From Butyrivibrio sp. AE3004 (GTDB lineage: Bacteria > Bacillota > Clostridia > Lachnospirales > Lachnospiraceae), in assembly GCF_000703165.1 (NCBI RefSeq), contig NZ_JNLQ01000002.1, positions 496,001-560,000 on the forward strand: DNA of 64,000 bases. The letters run 5' to 3'. The first letter of the stretch is position 1, and each line of letters begins with the position of its first letter. A program made the translations under genes and the position numbers. Shown here in pieces: positions 56,663-64,000 of the stretch. A model generated the notes under the pieces. The model did not search any database and was not told the DNA's origin. It saw nothing but the letters and a program-made list of their open reading frames with translations.

Positions 56663-57580
56663 ATGAAGATAGAAAGAATGATTGGCATACTATCAATTCT
56701 TTTGCAAAAAGAGATGACTACAGCTCCGGAGCTGGCTGAGCATTTCGAAGTGTCCAGAAGAACCATAAACAGAGATATTGAGACTCTTTGTCAGGCAGGA
56801 ATACCAATCAAAACGACCCAGGGAGTTGGCGGCGGTATTAGCATCATGGAAGGTTACCGGATGGATAGGACTCTTTTGACATCAAGGGACATGCAGATGA
56901 TCCTGGCGGGACTTCGAAGTCTTGATAGTGTCAGTGGAAGTGGATATTACGGGCAGCTTATGGAGAAGCTTCAGGCAGGATCCTCGGAGTTTATCAGCGG
57001 TAGGGATTCTGTCCTTATCGATCTGTCATCATGGTATAAGACATCACTGGCCCCAAAGATATCAACCATTCAAGATGCGATAGAAAACAGGCATCTTTTG
57101 ACTTTTCACTATTATTCCCAGGCGGGAGAAGGAAAGCGCGCTATTGAGCCGTATTACGTGGTGTTTAAGTGGAGCAACTGGTATGTCTATGGATGGTGTC
57201 AAAAGCGCAAAGACTATCGTCTATTCAAATTAAACCGCATGGATAAAGTGGTTGAAACAGATAAAGTCTTTGTATGTAGAGCAGCACCATTACCTGATCT
57301 GTCCACGGAAAAGATATTTCCCGGAGGAATCAAGGTTAAAGCCCTTTTTTCCAAGGATGTGAAGTGGCGCCTGGTGGAAGAATTCGGACCAAATTGCTAT
57401 ACAGAAACAGACGACGGAAGGCTTATGTTTACTACTGATTACACGGACATAGTAAATTTGATCACATGGATAATGACTTTCGGAGATAAGGCAGAATTGC
57501 TTGAACCCGTAGAAGTCAGGCAGCAGATTTCAGAAATGGTACAAAAAATGGCAACGATATATAAGGAGGACAAATTGTAA
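56663..57580 (+). CDS. WYL-domain transcriptional regulator (YafY-like)
   Basis: 305 residues. N-terminal HTH_11: MKIERMIGILSILLQKEMTT and LAEHFEVSRRTINRDIETLC. The WYL domain at about 145-225 has RAIEPYYVVFKWSNWYVYGW and YRLFKLNRMDKV. A C-terminal WCX part follows. These bind nucleic acids or small ligands. GGTG precedes ATG 56663. The stop overlaps the next start (TAATG), so it is co-expressed with the VOC/GyrI fusion gene. Confidence 0.9.
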   Translation: MKIERMIGILSILLQKEMTTAPELAEHFEVSRRTINRDIETLCQAGIPIKTTQGVGGGISIMEGYRMDRTLLTSRDMQMILAGLRSLDSVSGSGYYGQLMEKLQAGSSEFISGRDSVLIDLSSWYKTSLAPKISTIQDAIENRHLLTFHYYSQAGEGKRAIEPYYVVFKWSNWYVYGWCQKRKDYRLFKLNRMDKVVETDKVFVCRAAPLPDLSTEKIFPGGIKVKALFSKDVKWRLVEEFGPNCYTETDDGRLMFTTDYTDIVNLITWIMTFGDKAELLEPVEVRQQISEMVQKMATIYKEDKL

Positions 57581-58047
57581 TGAGACTGGATGGTTTTGGA
57601 TTGTTTGTGGAGGACATGGGTAAAATGGTACGTTTTTACAGGGATGTGCTCGGGTTTGAGATAAAAGAAGCAGAGGATACATCAAATGTTTATCTGGTGA
57701 AGGATGGAACGCTTTTTCTGTTATACGGCAGGAACGACTTTGAGAAAATGACAAGACGCAGGTATGAGTACATTTCAGAAGCTACGGCTAAAAAGAAAAC
57801 GGATTATTCAAAGGTGGAGTTTTTTTCATATGATGAAGGAATCTGCGTTCAGTGCATGCATATAGGATCCTATGATGACGAGCCTGCAACAGTGGAATTG
57901 ATGCATAAGTTTGCGGAAGAGCAGGGATATGTTTTAGATATCACAGAAAATAGATTGCACCATGAGATTTACCTTAGCGATGCAAGGAAAGTGGTGCCAG
58001 AGAAGCTTAAGACGGTTATCAGACATCCTATTAGAAAGGAGAGTTGA
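57580..58047 (+). CDS. Fusion of a VOC half-domain with a GyrI-like domain
   Basis: 155 residues. Residues 1-65 (LDGFGLFVEDMGKMVRFYRD, VLGFEIKEAE) are the first half of a glyoxalase/bleomycin-resistance (VOC) unit. From about residue 75, KVEFFSYDEGICVQCMHIGS and TVELMHKFAEEQGYVLDITE match the end of a GyrI-like small-molecule-binding domain (last motif HHEIYLSDARKV). Both parents are incomplete, so an in-frame deletion between two adjacent genes is likely. Overlaps the WYL stop by one base. Confidence 0.75.
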   Translation: MRLDGFGLFVEDMGKMVRFYRDVLGFEIKEAEDTSNVYLVKDGTLFLLYGRNDFEKMTRRRYEYISEATAKKKTDYSKVEFFSYDEGICVQCMHIGSYDDEPATVELMHKFAEEQGYVLDITENRLHHEIYLSDARKVVPEKLKTVIRHPIRKES

Positions 58048-58049
58048 AG

Positions 58050-58796
58050 ATGGAGTATATCAGAGTTACAAAGGATAACCTTGAGGAAGAACACATCTGT
58101 TGTGCTATTTCAAACAATAAAGATATACAGGTTTCATCCAAAAAAGCCTGGCTTGCTGACAGATTCGATGAGGGGCTGGTTTTCTTAAAGAGCGTCGAGC
58201 GCGGTAAATGCTTTATTGAATATATTCCTGCTGAGTATGCGTGGAATCCGATAAATGCTCCCGGATATATGTATATCGACTGCCTGTGGATTTCGGGTTC
58301 CTTGAAGGGGCATGGTTATTCAAGTGATCTTCTTAATGAGTGCATAAAGGACAGTAAGGGTAAAGGAAAAAAGGGGCTTTGCATATTATCTGCTGCTAAG
58401 AAAAAACCGTTCCTTTCTGATCCAAAATTCCTGTCATTCAAGGGCTTTCAAGTTTGTGATGAAGCCGATAATGGAATCCAGCTGTGGTATCTGCCCTTTG
58501 AAAAAAGTGCTAAAACGCCATGCTTCAAGGAATGCGCAAAGCATCCTCATATCGATGAAAAAGGATACGTTCTTTATTACACAAATCAATGCCCATTTAA
58601 TGCCAAGTATGTACCGGTGTTGGAAGAGACTGCTAAGAATAATGGAATACCTTTCAGAGCGATTAAAATAGAAAACAGAGACCAGGCTCAGAATGCGCCA
58701 ACGCCAATTACCACGTATGCGCTGTTCATTGATGGTGACTATGTGACAAATGAACAAATGAATGATAAGAAATTTTTGAAGTTGGTTAATGCTTAA
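58050..58796 (+). CDS. YoaP-like GNAT acetyltransferase
   Basis: 248 residues. The N-terminal GNAT domain contains YIDCLWISGSLKGHGYSSDL (acetyl-CoA loop). The C-terminal YoaP domain includes GYVLYYTNQCPFNAKYVPVL and PTPITTYALFIDGDYVTNEQ, a thioredoxin-like segment with CPF. ATG 58050 after AGGAG is preferred over TTG 58044. Two bases separate it from the preceding stop, so WYL, fusion and acetyltransferase form one operon. Confidence 0.87.
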   Translation: MEYIRVTKDNLEEEHICCAISNNKDIQVSSKKAWLADRFDEGLVFLKSVERGKCFIEYIPAEYAWNPINAPGYMYIDCLWISGSLKGHGYSSDLLNECIKDSKGKGKKGLCILSAAKKKPFLSDPKFLSFKGFQVCDEADNGIQLWYLPFEKSAKTPCFKECAKHPHIDEKGYVLYYTNQCPFNAKYVPVLEETAKNNGIPFRAIKIENRDQAQNAPTPITTYALFIDGDYVTNEQMNDKKFLKLVNA

Positions 58797-59008
58797 TGAA
58801 TGATTTTGGTGACTTGAATACCTATGTCGATTTTTCCTGCAAAAGTGCAAAATGAAATAATTATATTGGCGGAATATTTCTGGATGGGGTGAAGCTGATG
58901 ACGCATATTTTTATGATTTCACTTGAAAACTATTTTTAATCATATTAGCCTTTTCTTAGGGAATAATTTGCCTAAGAAGAGGATTTTTGACTGAAGGAGT
59001 AAATAGCT
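58797..59008 (+). other. Non-coding spacer
   Basis: About 210 bp with no gene. CTTAGG-type symmetry (CCTTTTCTTAGGGAATAATT and CCTAAGAAGAGG, about 58949-58982) suggests a small hairpin. GAAGGAG before 59009 serves the TetR fragment. Confidence 0.4.
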
Positions 59009-59194
59009 GTGAAACGAAAAACGACAAAAGAGATTCTGGCGGAGTCTTTCAGGGAATTGGCAGAGCTCCATCCGGTAGATAAGATAACGATTCAGGAAAT
59101 AGTAGATAATTGCGACTATTCACCTGCAACGTTTTATCGCCATTTTATGGATAAATATGATCTGATTGCTTGGGATTATGTTAACACAACTTAA
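59009..59194 (+). pseudogene. TetR-family N-terminal fragment
   Basis: 61 residues from GTG 59009: KEILAESFRELAELHPVDKI then TIQEIVDNCDYSPATFYRHF, a complete TetR helix-turn-helix. It stops at 59194, right after the DNA-binding domain (KYDLIAWDYVNTT). The ligand/dimer domain of about 120 residues is absent. Following sequence includes an orphan abiF-type RNA, so a recombination joint lies just downstream. Confidence 0.75.
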
Positions 59195-59357
59195 AAGAAC
59201 CCCAACATGTGGACACCAAACAGGCTGTAAAAAATGTTAATCAACTTGTGGCTACTGCCTCTTTTAGCAAAATTATAATTAGAAGAAAACGATGGATAGT
59301 TCTATCCGAAGATGATCTTACAATAATACTTGTATGGACCTGTCTTTATGAAAAAAT

Positions 59358-59421
59358 AACAGAGTTGACGAGTGAGAATAACACTTGGGAAATAGCCGAG
59401 CTTGTAGCTTGGCTATTTTTT
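59358..59421 (+). ncRNA. Third, degenerate copy of the abiF-type RNA
   Basis: It begins AACAGAGTTG like the other copies. CGAGTG/CACTTG keeps hairpin 1 with changed bases, and AGCCGAGC/GCTTGGCT plus six T gives the terminator. TATGAA six bases upstream is a possible -10; a -35 is unclear. It lies outside the array, after the TetR fragment, with no AbiF gene. Confidence 0.65.
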
Positions 59422-59462
59422 ATCGTATAAGAAATTACTCCGTAATTCTTATACGATAAAAA
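59417..59462. repeat. 17-bp inverted repeat hairpin adjoining the RNA copy
   Basis: TATCGTATAAGAAATTAC (59421-59438) and GTAATTCTTATACGATA (59442-59458) pair with one bulged A; T5 and A5 flank the stem on either side. It could act as a bidirectional terminator. Confidence 0.65.
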
Positions 59463-59740
59463 CGCTTCGCTTTGGATGCGACTGGTGCGCAAATGTATAT
59501 GCAAACTAAAGCTTGCGCACATCAGCGCGCAAAATGTGTGAAATATCAGACCACTATGCAAATATAATATCAAGTGGACACTATGTGTGTGAAAGGTGAT
59601 AAATGTCATTTCAAGCGGATACTATGTTCTTGATAGGTGATTAATGTCATTTCAGGCGCTATTTTGTATAATTGAGAAGATATGAATTGATGGAAGTTTT
59701 GGCGATGCTATTATGGATATAAAGAACAACGGAGGCGATT
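59463..59740 (+). promoter_or_regulatory. Promoter region of the sensor kinase-NfeD-FloA operon
   Basis: Apart from the 41-bp repeats, the 280 bp hold GTGCGCAAATG/CTTGCGCAC-type stems (59490-59520) and a TATAAT at 59667-59672. No ORF is evident. GGAGG (59731-59735) precedes the GTG start. Confidence 0.5.
59571..59662 (+). repeat. 41-bp tandem repeat upstream of the sensor kinase operon
   Basis: Two imperfect copies of a 41-bp unit (59571-59611 and 59612-59652, starting CAAGTGGACACTATG / CAAGCGGATACTATG and containing AATGTCATTTCA) plus a partial third lie just before TATAAT (59667-59672). They may be binding sites for the operon's response regulator. Confidence 0.6.
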
Positions 59741-60478
59741 GTGGGAGATATAAATGTATACCTTATCTTTTGTGTGGCATTGGTTGTTATCCTTACAGGT
59801 TGTATTGTCGTTCTGATAAGGAGCTACATGAAACTGCTTGCCGGGAATGATGCGCTTAGGGAAAGTATCGACAATCTGTGTAAGCTGAATGACAAACTTA
59901 GAATGGACAGACATGACTATCTGAACCATCTGCAAATTGTGTATGGTCTTATGGAGCTTGAGGAATATGATGAAATGAATTCATACCTTAGGAAAATTTA
60001 TAAGGAGCTGCTTAAAACAGGAAAAGCTGTAAAGACGTCAAAGCCTGCAATAAATGCACTCCTGGCAGCTAAAGCCGCTGAAACAGAAGCAAAGGGAATT
60101 GAGTTTCTGATAGAGGTAAAATCCGATCTTAAAAAGCTTAGTATAGAGGATTGGGAGCTGTGTAAGGTTCTCTCTAATCTGATAGACAATGCGGTGAAAG
60201 CACTTGAAGATTTTGATGGTGATGAAAAGAAGATCAGAGTGAACATTACGGAAACACCTGAGAGGTATATTTTTAGCGTGGAGGATAATGGACCAAAGAT
60301 CCCGGAGAGCATAAGAGAGAGTATTTTTAAAAAGGGATTTTCCACAAGGAAAGAAGAAGGACATGGAATGGGACTTGCAATCGTTTCGGAAATATTGCAC
60401 AAGAGTGGTGGAGACATTGAACTTTTGTCAGATGACGAGGAGACGGTCTTTACAGTAAGCTTTGGAAAAGGAGAATAG
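59741..60478 (+). CDS. Sensor histidine kinase (Spo0B/AgrC-like dimerization, HATPase)
   Basis: 245 residues. One N-terminal membrane helix (YLIFCVALVVILTGCIVVLI), then the phospho-accepting His in RMDRHDYLNHLQIVYGLMEL, and an ATPase domain with N-box LSNLIDNAVKAL, G1 SVEDNGPKIPE and G2 EEGHGMGLAIV. Without a large external sensor, it may detect membrane state or a membrane partner such as NfeD/FloA, which it precedes. The start is GTG five bases after GGAGG. A LytTR regulator follows at the end of the cluster. Confidence 0.88.
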   Translation: MGDINVYLIFCVALVVILTGCIVVLIRSYMKLLAGNDALRESIDNLCKLNDKLRMDRHDYLNHLQIVYGLMELEEYDEMNSYLRKIYKELLKTGKAVKTSKPAINALLAAKAAETEAKGIEFLIEVKSDLKKLSIEDWELCKVLSNLIDNAVKALEDFDGDEKKIRVNITETPERYIFSVEDNGPKIPESIRESIFKKGFSTRKEEGHGMGLAIVSEILHKSGGDIELLSDDEETVFTVSFGKGE

Positions 60479-60480
60479 TG

Positions 60481-60963
60481 ATGGGAGCAGTTCAGATATT
60501 GGGAGTAGTAGTCCTGATAATAGGAATACTTCTGATAGGTGTCGAGTTCTATATGCCCGGCTTTGGATTTCCCGGAATTGCCGGTATTATCTTTACGGCT
60601 GCCGGTATTTTTTTAACCGGGAGAAGTGTTCAGGAAAGAGTGATAATTGGAGTAATCGCAATTGTTATAATTGCAGTGATGCTCGTGATGAGTATAGTGA
60701 TATTCAGTTCGAAGAAGATAAAATCACCAATAAAACTAGATGAGGATCTGCAGGGAAAAAATCTTTTTATCGAAGAAAAGGATATGGAATATCTCATTGG
60801 AAAAAAAGGAATTGCCATAACGGATTTAAAGCCTTCCGGAAAGGGTGAATTTGATGGAGTTAAATTTGATATTCTTTCTTCAAATTATTACATAAAAAAG
60901 GACTCGATGCTTGTTATAACAGAAGTAAAAAACAATAGAATAATAGTCGAGGAGGAGAAATAA
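60481..60963 (+). CDS. NfeD-family membrane protein
   Basis: 160 residues: three or four hydrophobic segments (ILGVVVLIIGILLIGVEFYM, PGFGFPGIAGIIFTAAGIFL, IIGVIAIVIIAVMLVMSIVI) and a C-terminal OB-fold (LIGKKGIAITDLKPSGKGEF, then LVITEVKNNRIIVEEE). It is a short NfeD without the protease domain, the usual partner of FloA. ATG 60481 follows AGGAG; the kinase stop is at 60478. floA starts directly after its stop. Confidence 0.88.
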   Translation: MGAVQILGVVVLIIGILLIGVEFYMPGFGFPGIAGIIFTAAGIFLTGRSVQERVIIGVIAIVIIAVMLVMSIVIFSSKKIKSPIKLDEDLQGKNLFIEEKDMEYLIGKKGIAITDLKPSGKGEFDGVKFDILSSNYYIKKDSMLVITEVKNNRIIVEEEK

Positions 60964-61929
60964 ATGATGACACCTATTATAATAGCAGCGATTGTAATCA
61001 TATTAGTAATTGCATTTTTTGCGATAATTCCTGTCGGTATGTGGATTTCAGCAGTGGCCAGCGGGGTTAAAATAAGTATCTTTTCGTTGGTGGGAATGAA
61101 GCTTCGCCGGGTTAAGCCAGCCAAGATTGTAAGTCCGCTTATTAAGGCAACAAAAGCGGGAATCAATGTTACTACCAATCAGTTAGAGGCTCATTATCTT
61201 GCAGGCGGAAATGTGGATAGTGTAGTAAATGCTCTTATAGCTGCGGAGAGAGCCAGCATGAACCTATCTTTTGAGCAGGCATCCGCTATTGATCTTGCAG
61301 GACGTGATGTCTTTGAAGCGGTAACTATGAGCGTAACTCCAAAGGTTATCGAGACCCCGCAGATTTCGGCGGTGGCAAAAGACGGTATAGAACTTCTTGT
61401 TAAAGCCCGTGTTACAGTAAGAACCAATATTGATCAACTCATCGGTGGAGCGGGAGAGGCAACTGTTCTGGCAAGAGTCGGAGAAGGTATTGTTACTACT
61501 GTAGGTTCAGCTGTGACGCATAGCAGTGTTCTTGAAAATCCCGATGATATATCTAAGGTTGTTTTGGAAAAGGGACTGGATTCAGGAACGGCCTACGAAA
61601 TTATGTCCATCGATATAGCTGATATCGACATAGGCAGAAATATCGGAGCAAACCTTCAGAGTCTTCAGGCAGAAGCCAATACTAAGATTGCCCAGGCCAA
61701 GGCTGAAGAGAGGAGAGCAATGGCGGTAGCTCTTGAACAGGAAATGAAAGCAGAAGTTGTAAAAGCAGAAGCAGATATACCAAGGGCTATGGCAGAAGCA
61801 CTTAGATCAGGTAATCTTGGTGTGCTTGATTACTATAATCTCAAAAACGTCCAGGCAGACACAAAGATGAAAAACGACATCGGAAACAGTATAGCTGAAT
61901 ATGTTGAGACTAAAAAGGACAAGAACTAA
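60964..61929 (+). CDS. floA: Flotillin-like protein FloA
   Basis: 321 residues. An N-terminal membrane hairpin ([20 protein letters not shown]) precedes the SPFH domain ([60 protein letters not shown]) and a coiled coil with the alternating Ala/Glu pattern ([20 protein letters not shown]). FloA organizes functional membrane microdomains. GGAGG lies in the end of nfeD. Conserved nfeD-floA pair. Confidence 0.93.
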   Translation: MMTPIIIAAIVIILVIAFFAIIPVGMWISAVASGVKISIFSLVGMKLRRVKPAKIVSPLIKATKAGINVTTNQLEAHYLAGGNVDSVVNALIAAERASMNLSFEQASAIDLAGRDVFEAVTMSVTPKVIETPQISAVAKDGIELLVKARVTVRTNIDQLIGGAGEATVLARVGEGIVTTVGSAVTHSSVLENPDDISKVVLEKGLDSGTAYEIMSIDIADIDIGRNIGANLQSLQAEANTKIAQAKAEERRAMAVALEQEMKAEVVKAEADIPRAMAEALRSGNLGVLDYYNLKNVQADTKMKNDIGNSIAEYVETKKDKN

Positions 61930-62029
61930 CCATAGACAGATGAAGACAACTCGGTGGATTCAGATTTTATATAGCACGTAGCCGGGTTACAATAAAACAA
62001 CTATACCAAGGCAATGAGAGGACGAAACT

Positions 62030-62764
62030 ATGATAAGGGTAATGGTAGTTGAAGATGAGGAACAGATAAGAGATATTCTAAAGAAAATGATCGAGAAGAC
62101 TTCTGACTGTGAAGTAGTAGCTACCTGCGGTAATTTTGCTTCGGCTATCAGTGATTTTATCAAACATCGCCCGGACGTTGTTTTTATGGATATAGATCTT
62201 GCCGGGGAGAGTGGCCTTGAATGTGCCAAGGCTATTACGGAAGTGGAGCCCAAGGTGAAAATTGTTTTTGCGACAGCTCACAGCGAGTACATGGCTAATG
62301 CCTTCGAAATATATGCTTTTGATTATCTTGTGAAACCCTTTAATCTTGAGAGAATAGGTAAGACACTGGATAGGATAAAGAGCATGACGACCGGAAAAAA
62401 TACTGATAATTCCGATTCGAAAGCGGAACCCGGATATGAGAAGCTGGTCATTCGCGGAAAGGAAGAGATAAATTTCATAGATACTAAGGATATAATAATG
62501 ATAGAGCGGACTGACGGAATGTGCAGGATAGTGACTAAAGATGAGACCTTTCTCACAACAGCATCACTTTCTTCTATTCAGGATAAACTTGATTCCGATA
62601 AATTTATGAGATGCCATAAATCCTATATTATCAGAGTTGAAGCGATTAAAAAGCTTGAAATATACGGCAGATGGACATATACTGTAACTCTTAAGGATAC
62701 AGATGATACTGCACTTATGACTTCAGAAAAATATAATGAAATGAAACAAAAGCTGGTGTTTTAA
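62030..62764 (+). CDS. LytTR-family response regulator
   Basis: 244 residues. The receiver domain (1-120) has acidic pocket EDEEQ, phospho-acceptor Asp in VVFMDIDLAG, and AFDYLVKPF. The C-terminal LytTR DNA-binding domain contains IIMIERTDGMCRIVTKDETF and DSDKFMRCHKSYIIRVEAIK. It is about 100 bp after floA, so it probably forms a two-component system with the kinase at 59741 although separated from it by nfeD-floA. AGAGGA precedes the ATG. Confidence 0.9.
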   Translation: MIRVMVVEDEEQIRDILKKMIEKTSDCEVVATCGNFASAISDFIKHRPDVVFMDIDLAGESGLECAKAITEVEPKVKIVFATAHSEYMANAFEIYAFDYLVKPFNLERIGKTLDRIKSMTTGKNTDNSDSKAEPGYEKLVIRGKEEINFIDTKDIIMIERTDGMCRIVTKDETFLTTASLSSIQDKLDSDKFMRCHKSYIIRVEAIKKLEIYGRWTYTVTLKDTDDTALMTSEKYNEMKQKLVF

Positions 62765-62787
62765 CAGCTAATTAGCTATACACCTGC

Positions 62788-62835
62788 TGGGAATCGTATT
62801 TAGCCAGGTCCTCGCATTGCGAGGGCCTGTTCCCA
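62788..62835 (+). promoter_or_regulatory. Structured leader before the MATE gene
   Basis: An outer GGGAAT...TTCCC pairing and an inner CAGGTCCTCGC-ATT-GCGAGGGCCTG hairpin lie between the regulator and the MATE gene. No T-run follows, so it is more like a leader element or weak terminator. Some MATE genes of Clostridia carry guanidine-sensing leaders, but I cannot assign a class. Confidence 0.4.
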
Positions 62836-62865
62836 TATAAACTCTATGAAAAAGGAAAAGCAGAA

Positions 62866-64000
62866 ATGAAAGCACATAAAACAGCAATACTTAATATGAC
62901 TGAAGGAAATCCTGTTTCACTTATAATTCAGTTTTCAATACCTATGCTTATAGGCAATTTGTTTCAGCAATTATATAATCTGGTGGACTCTGTTATCGTT
63001 GGACAATTCGTGGGCGCAGACGCCCTGGCTGCAATAGGAGCCACCGGATCTGTGACATTTTTGTTTTTTGCGCTTTGTAACGGAATCGGAAGTGGCGGCG
63101 GAATTATAACGTCACAGTGTTTTGGAAAAGGAAATGTTAAAGAAATAAAGAGTTGTATTGTAAATACAGGTTATATAATGCTGGTGTTTCCGCTGATGGT
63201 GGGAACATGTGCATTTTTTCTTGCAGCTCCGACGTTGTCTCTTTTGGAGACTCCTGATGAAATAATGGGAGATGCCGTGATATACATGCAGATCATGTGT
63301 GTAGGCATTGTGTTTGTTTCGCTTTATAACTATGCATCCTCCATGCTAAGAGCTTTGGGAGACTCAAGGACACCCCTTTATTTCCTGATTTTTTCATGTT
63401 TGCTAAATACTGTTCTGGATGTACTTTTTGTATGTGTTTTTCATATGAGTGTTGTAGGTGCGGGAATTGCGACGGTTATCTCACAGTTTGTTTCCGGAAT
63501 CAGCTGCCTTTTATATGCAATCGCAAAAAACGAGTATTTCCATATGAACAAAAACGATATGAAGTTTGACAGGACAATATCCGTTAAGGTATTAAAACTT
63601 GGAATTCCCCTGTCTTTGCAGTTTTCACTGATTGCCATTTCATGTATGGCTCTTCAGAAGGTTGTTAATTCATATGGAAAAGTGGCTGTTGCCGCATTTA
63701 CCGCAACAAGCAGGATTGAGCAGATAATCCATCAGCCTTACCAGACGCTTGGTGCAGCTCTTTCTACCTTTACAGGTCAGAATTACGGAGCAAATAAAAA
63801 GGAGAGGATTACAGCAGGATATCGCAAAGGGCTTTTGCTGATGGCGATATTTTCAGTCCTGATGCTGCCACTGATACAGATATTCGGTGAAGAGATTATA
63901 CGAATATTTGTTGAAGATGAAGCTGTAATTATAATGGGGGCAAAAGCATTAAAGATAACCAGCCTTTTCTATATAATGTTGGGCATAATATATGTTGTAA
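62866..64000 (+). CDS. MATE-family efflux transporter, 3' end beyond the window
   Basis: 378 residues are visible from ATG 62866, preceded by AAAGGAAAAG. The MATE hallmark is in PVSLIIQFSIPMLIGNLFQQ and LYNLVDSVIVGQFVGADALA; SSMLRALGDSRTPLYF ends the first half and LGIPLSLQFSLIAISCMALQ starts the second. It is of the MepA/DinF-like group and not closely similar to the MATE protein at 24042. About 70-80 residues are missing at the right edge. Confidence 0.9.
   Translation, partial: MKAHKTAILNMTEGNPVSLIIQFSIPMLIGNLFQQLYNLVDSVIVGQFVGADALAAIGATGSVTFLFFALCNGIGSGGGIITSQCFGKGNVKEIKSCIVNTGYIMLVFPLMVGTCAFFLAAPTLSLLETPDEIMGDAVIYMQIMCVGIVFVSLYNYASSMLRALGDSRTPLYFLIFSCLLNTVLDVLFVCVFHMSVVGAGIATVISQFVSGISCLLYAIAKNEYFHMNKNDMKFDRTISVKVLKLGIPLSLQFSLIAISCMALQKVVNSYGKVAVAAFTATSRIEQIIHQPYQTLGAALSTFTGQNYGANKKERITAGYRKGLLLMAIFSVLMLPLIQIFGEEIIRIFVEDEAVIIMGAKALKITSLFYIMLGIIYVV

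Noticed and set aside
59209..59430. A 73-codon reading frame after the TetR fragment
   Set aside because: Its end lies in the terminator of the abiF-type RNA copy and its sequence is not protein-like. Treated as non-coding scar.

Overview
The window looks like a chromosomal segment of a low-GC Clostridia bacterium, most likely a Lachnospiraceae (Butyrivibrio-like). This rests on the left-hand gene order ecfA1-ecfA2-ecfT-truA-rplM-rpsI, on Shine-Dalgarno-driven low-GC coding, and on accessory families common in that group (DUF4417, DUF5131, SirTM/macrodomain, Tn916-type integrase). No rRNA, tRNA or CRISPR array was seen. The genus is an inference.

Layout. (1) 1-4767: conserved housekeeping genes (ECF vitamin transporter module, pseudouridine synthase, ribosomal proteins L13 and S9). 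(2) 4753-56583: an array of six gene blocks that begins exactly at the last codons of rpsI. The block borders are seven copies of a 13-bp core, TTCTCAAAGAGAT: the rpsI end at 4753, then 7717, 10832, 14393, 19436, 22428 and 56514. Every core except the rpsI one is preceded by a conserved 109-bp element (106 bp in one copy). In it an outer stem (GTTGC/GCAAC or GCTGT/ACAGC) ends exactly 46 nt before the core, and a second hairpin keeps an 8-nt A-rich loop while its stem changes sequence. Every core is followed by a rho-independent terminator. The result resembles an integron or a tandem att array, but one anchored on a ribosomal protein gene. Blocks 1-5 (2.9-5.0 kb) carry: XRE/ImmA plus EndoU toxin, putative immunity protein and DUF4417; AraC/DUF1349/MFS; AAA-ATPase/DUF4143, methyltransferase and AbiF with its RNA; prepilin/chemoreceptor remnants, a DinB-DUF3795 protein, a broken zeta-type toxin and DUF3800 with an upstream RNA; and three consecutive intramembrane proteases. 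Block 6 (34 kb) is a patchwork of redox and stress genes: LysR-controlled oxidoreductase groups, a SirTM/macrodomain ADP-ribosylation module with a six-HTH protein, radical SAM proteins, HigBA, SRAP and a UmuC fragment, plus many pseudogenes including the only integrase trace. (3) 56600-64000: WYL regulator, VOC/GyrI fusion, YoaP-like acetyltransferase, then a sensor kinase-NfeD-FloA-LytTR operon and a MATE transporter cut by the window end.

How the parts fit. Most array genes read away from rpsI and are insulated from each other by the terminator that starts each block, so each block probably brings its own promoter. Two or three of the defence-like genes (AbiF, DUF3800, perhaps the zeta-type toxin) share one architecture: promoter, short structured RNA, terminator, Shine-Dalgarno, protein. 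No intact recombinase lies in the array, so a trans-acting or lost integrase is implied. Small non-autonomous elements (a 144-bp MITE with 8-bp target duplication, a 372-bp inverted-repeat element, an IS200 remnant) and many truncated genes show continued rearrangement.
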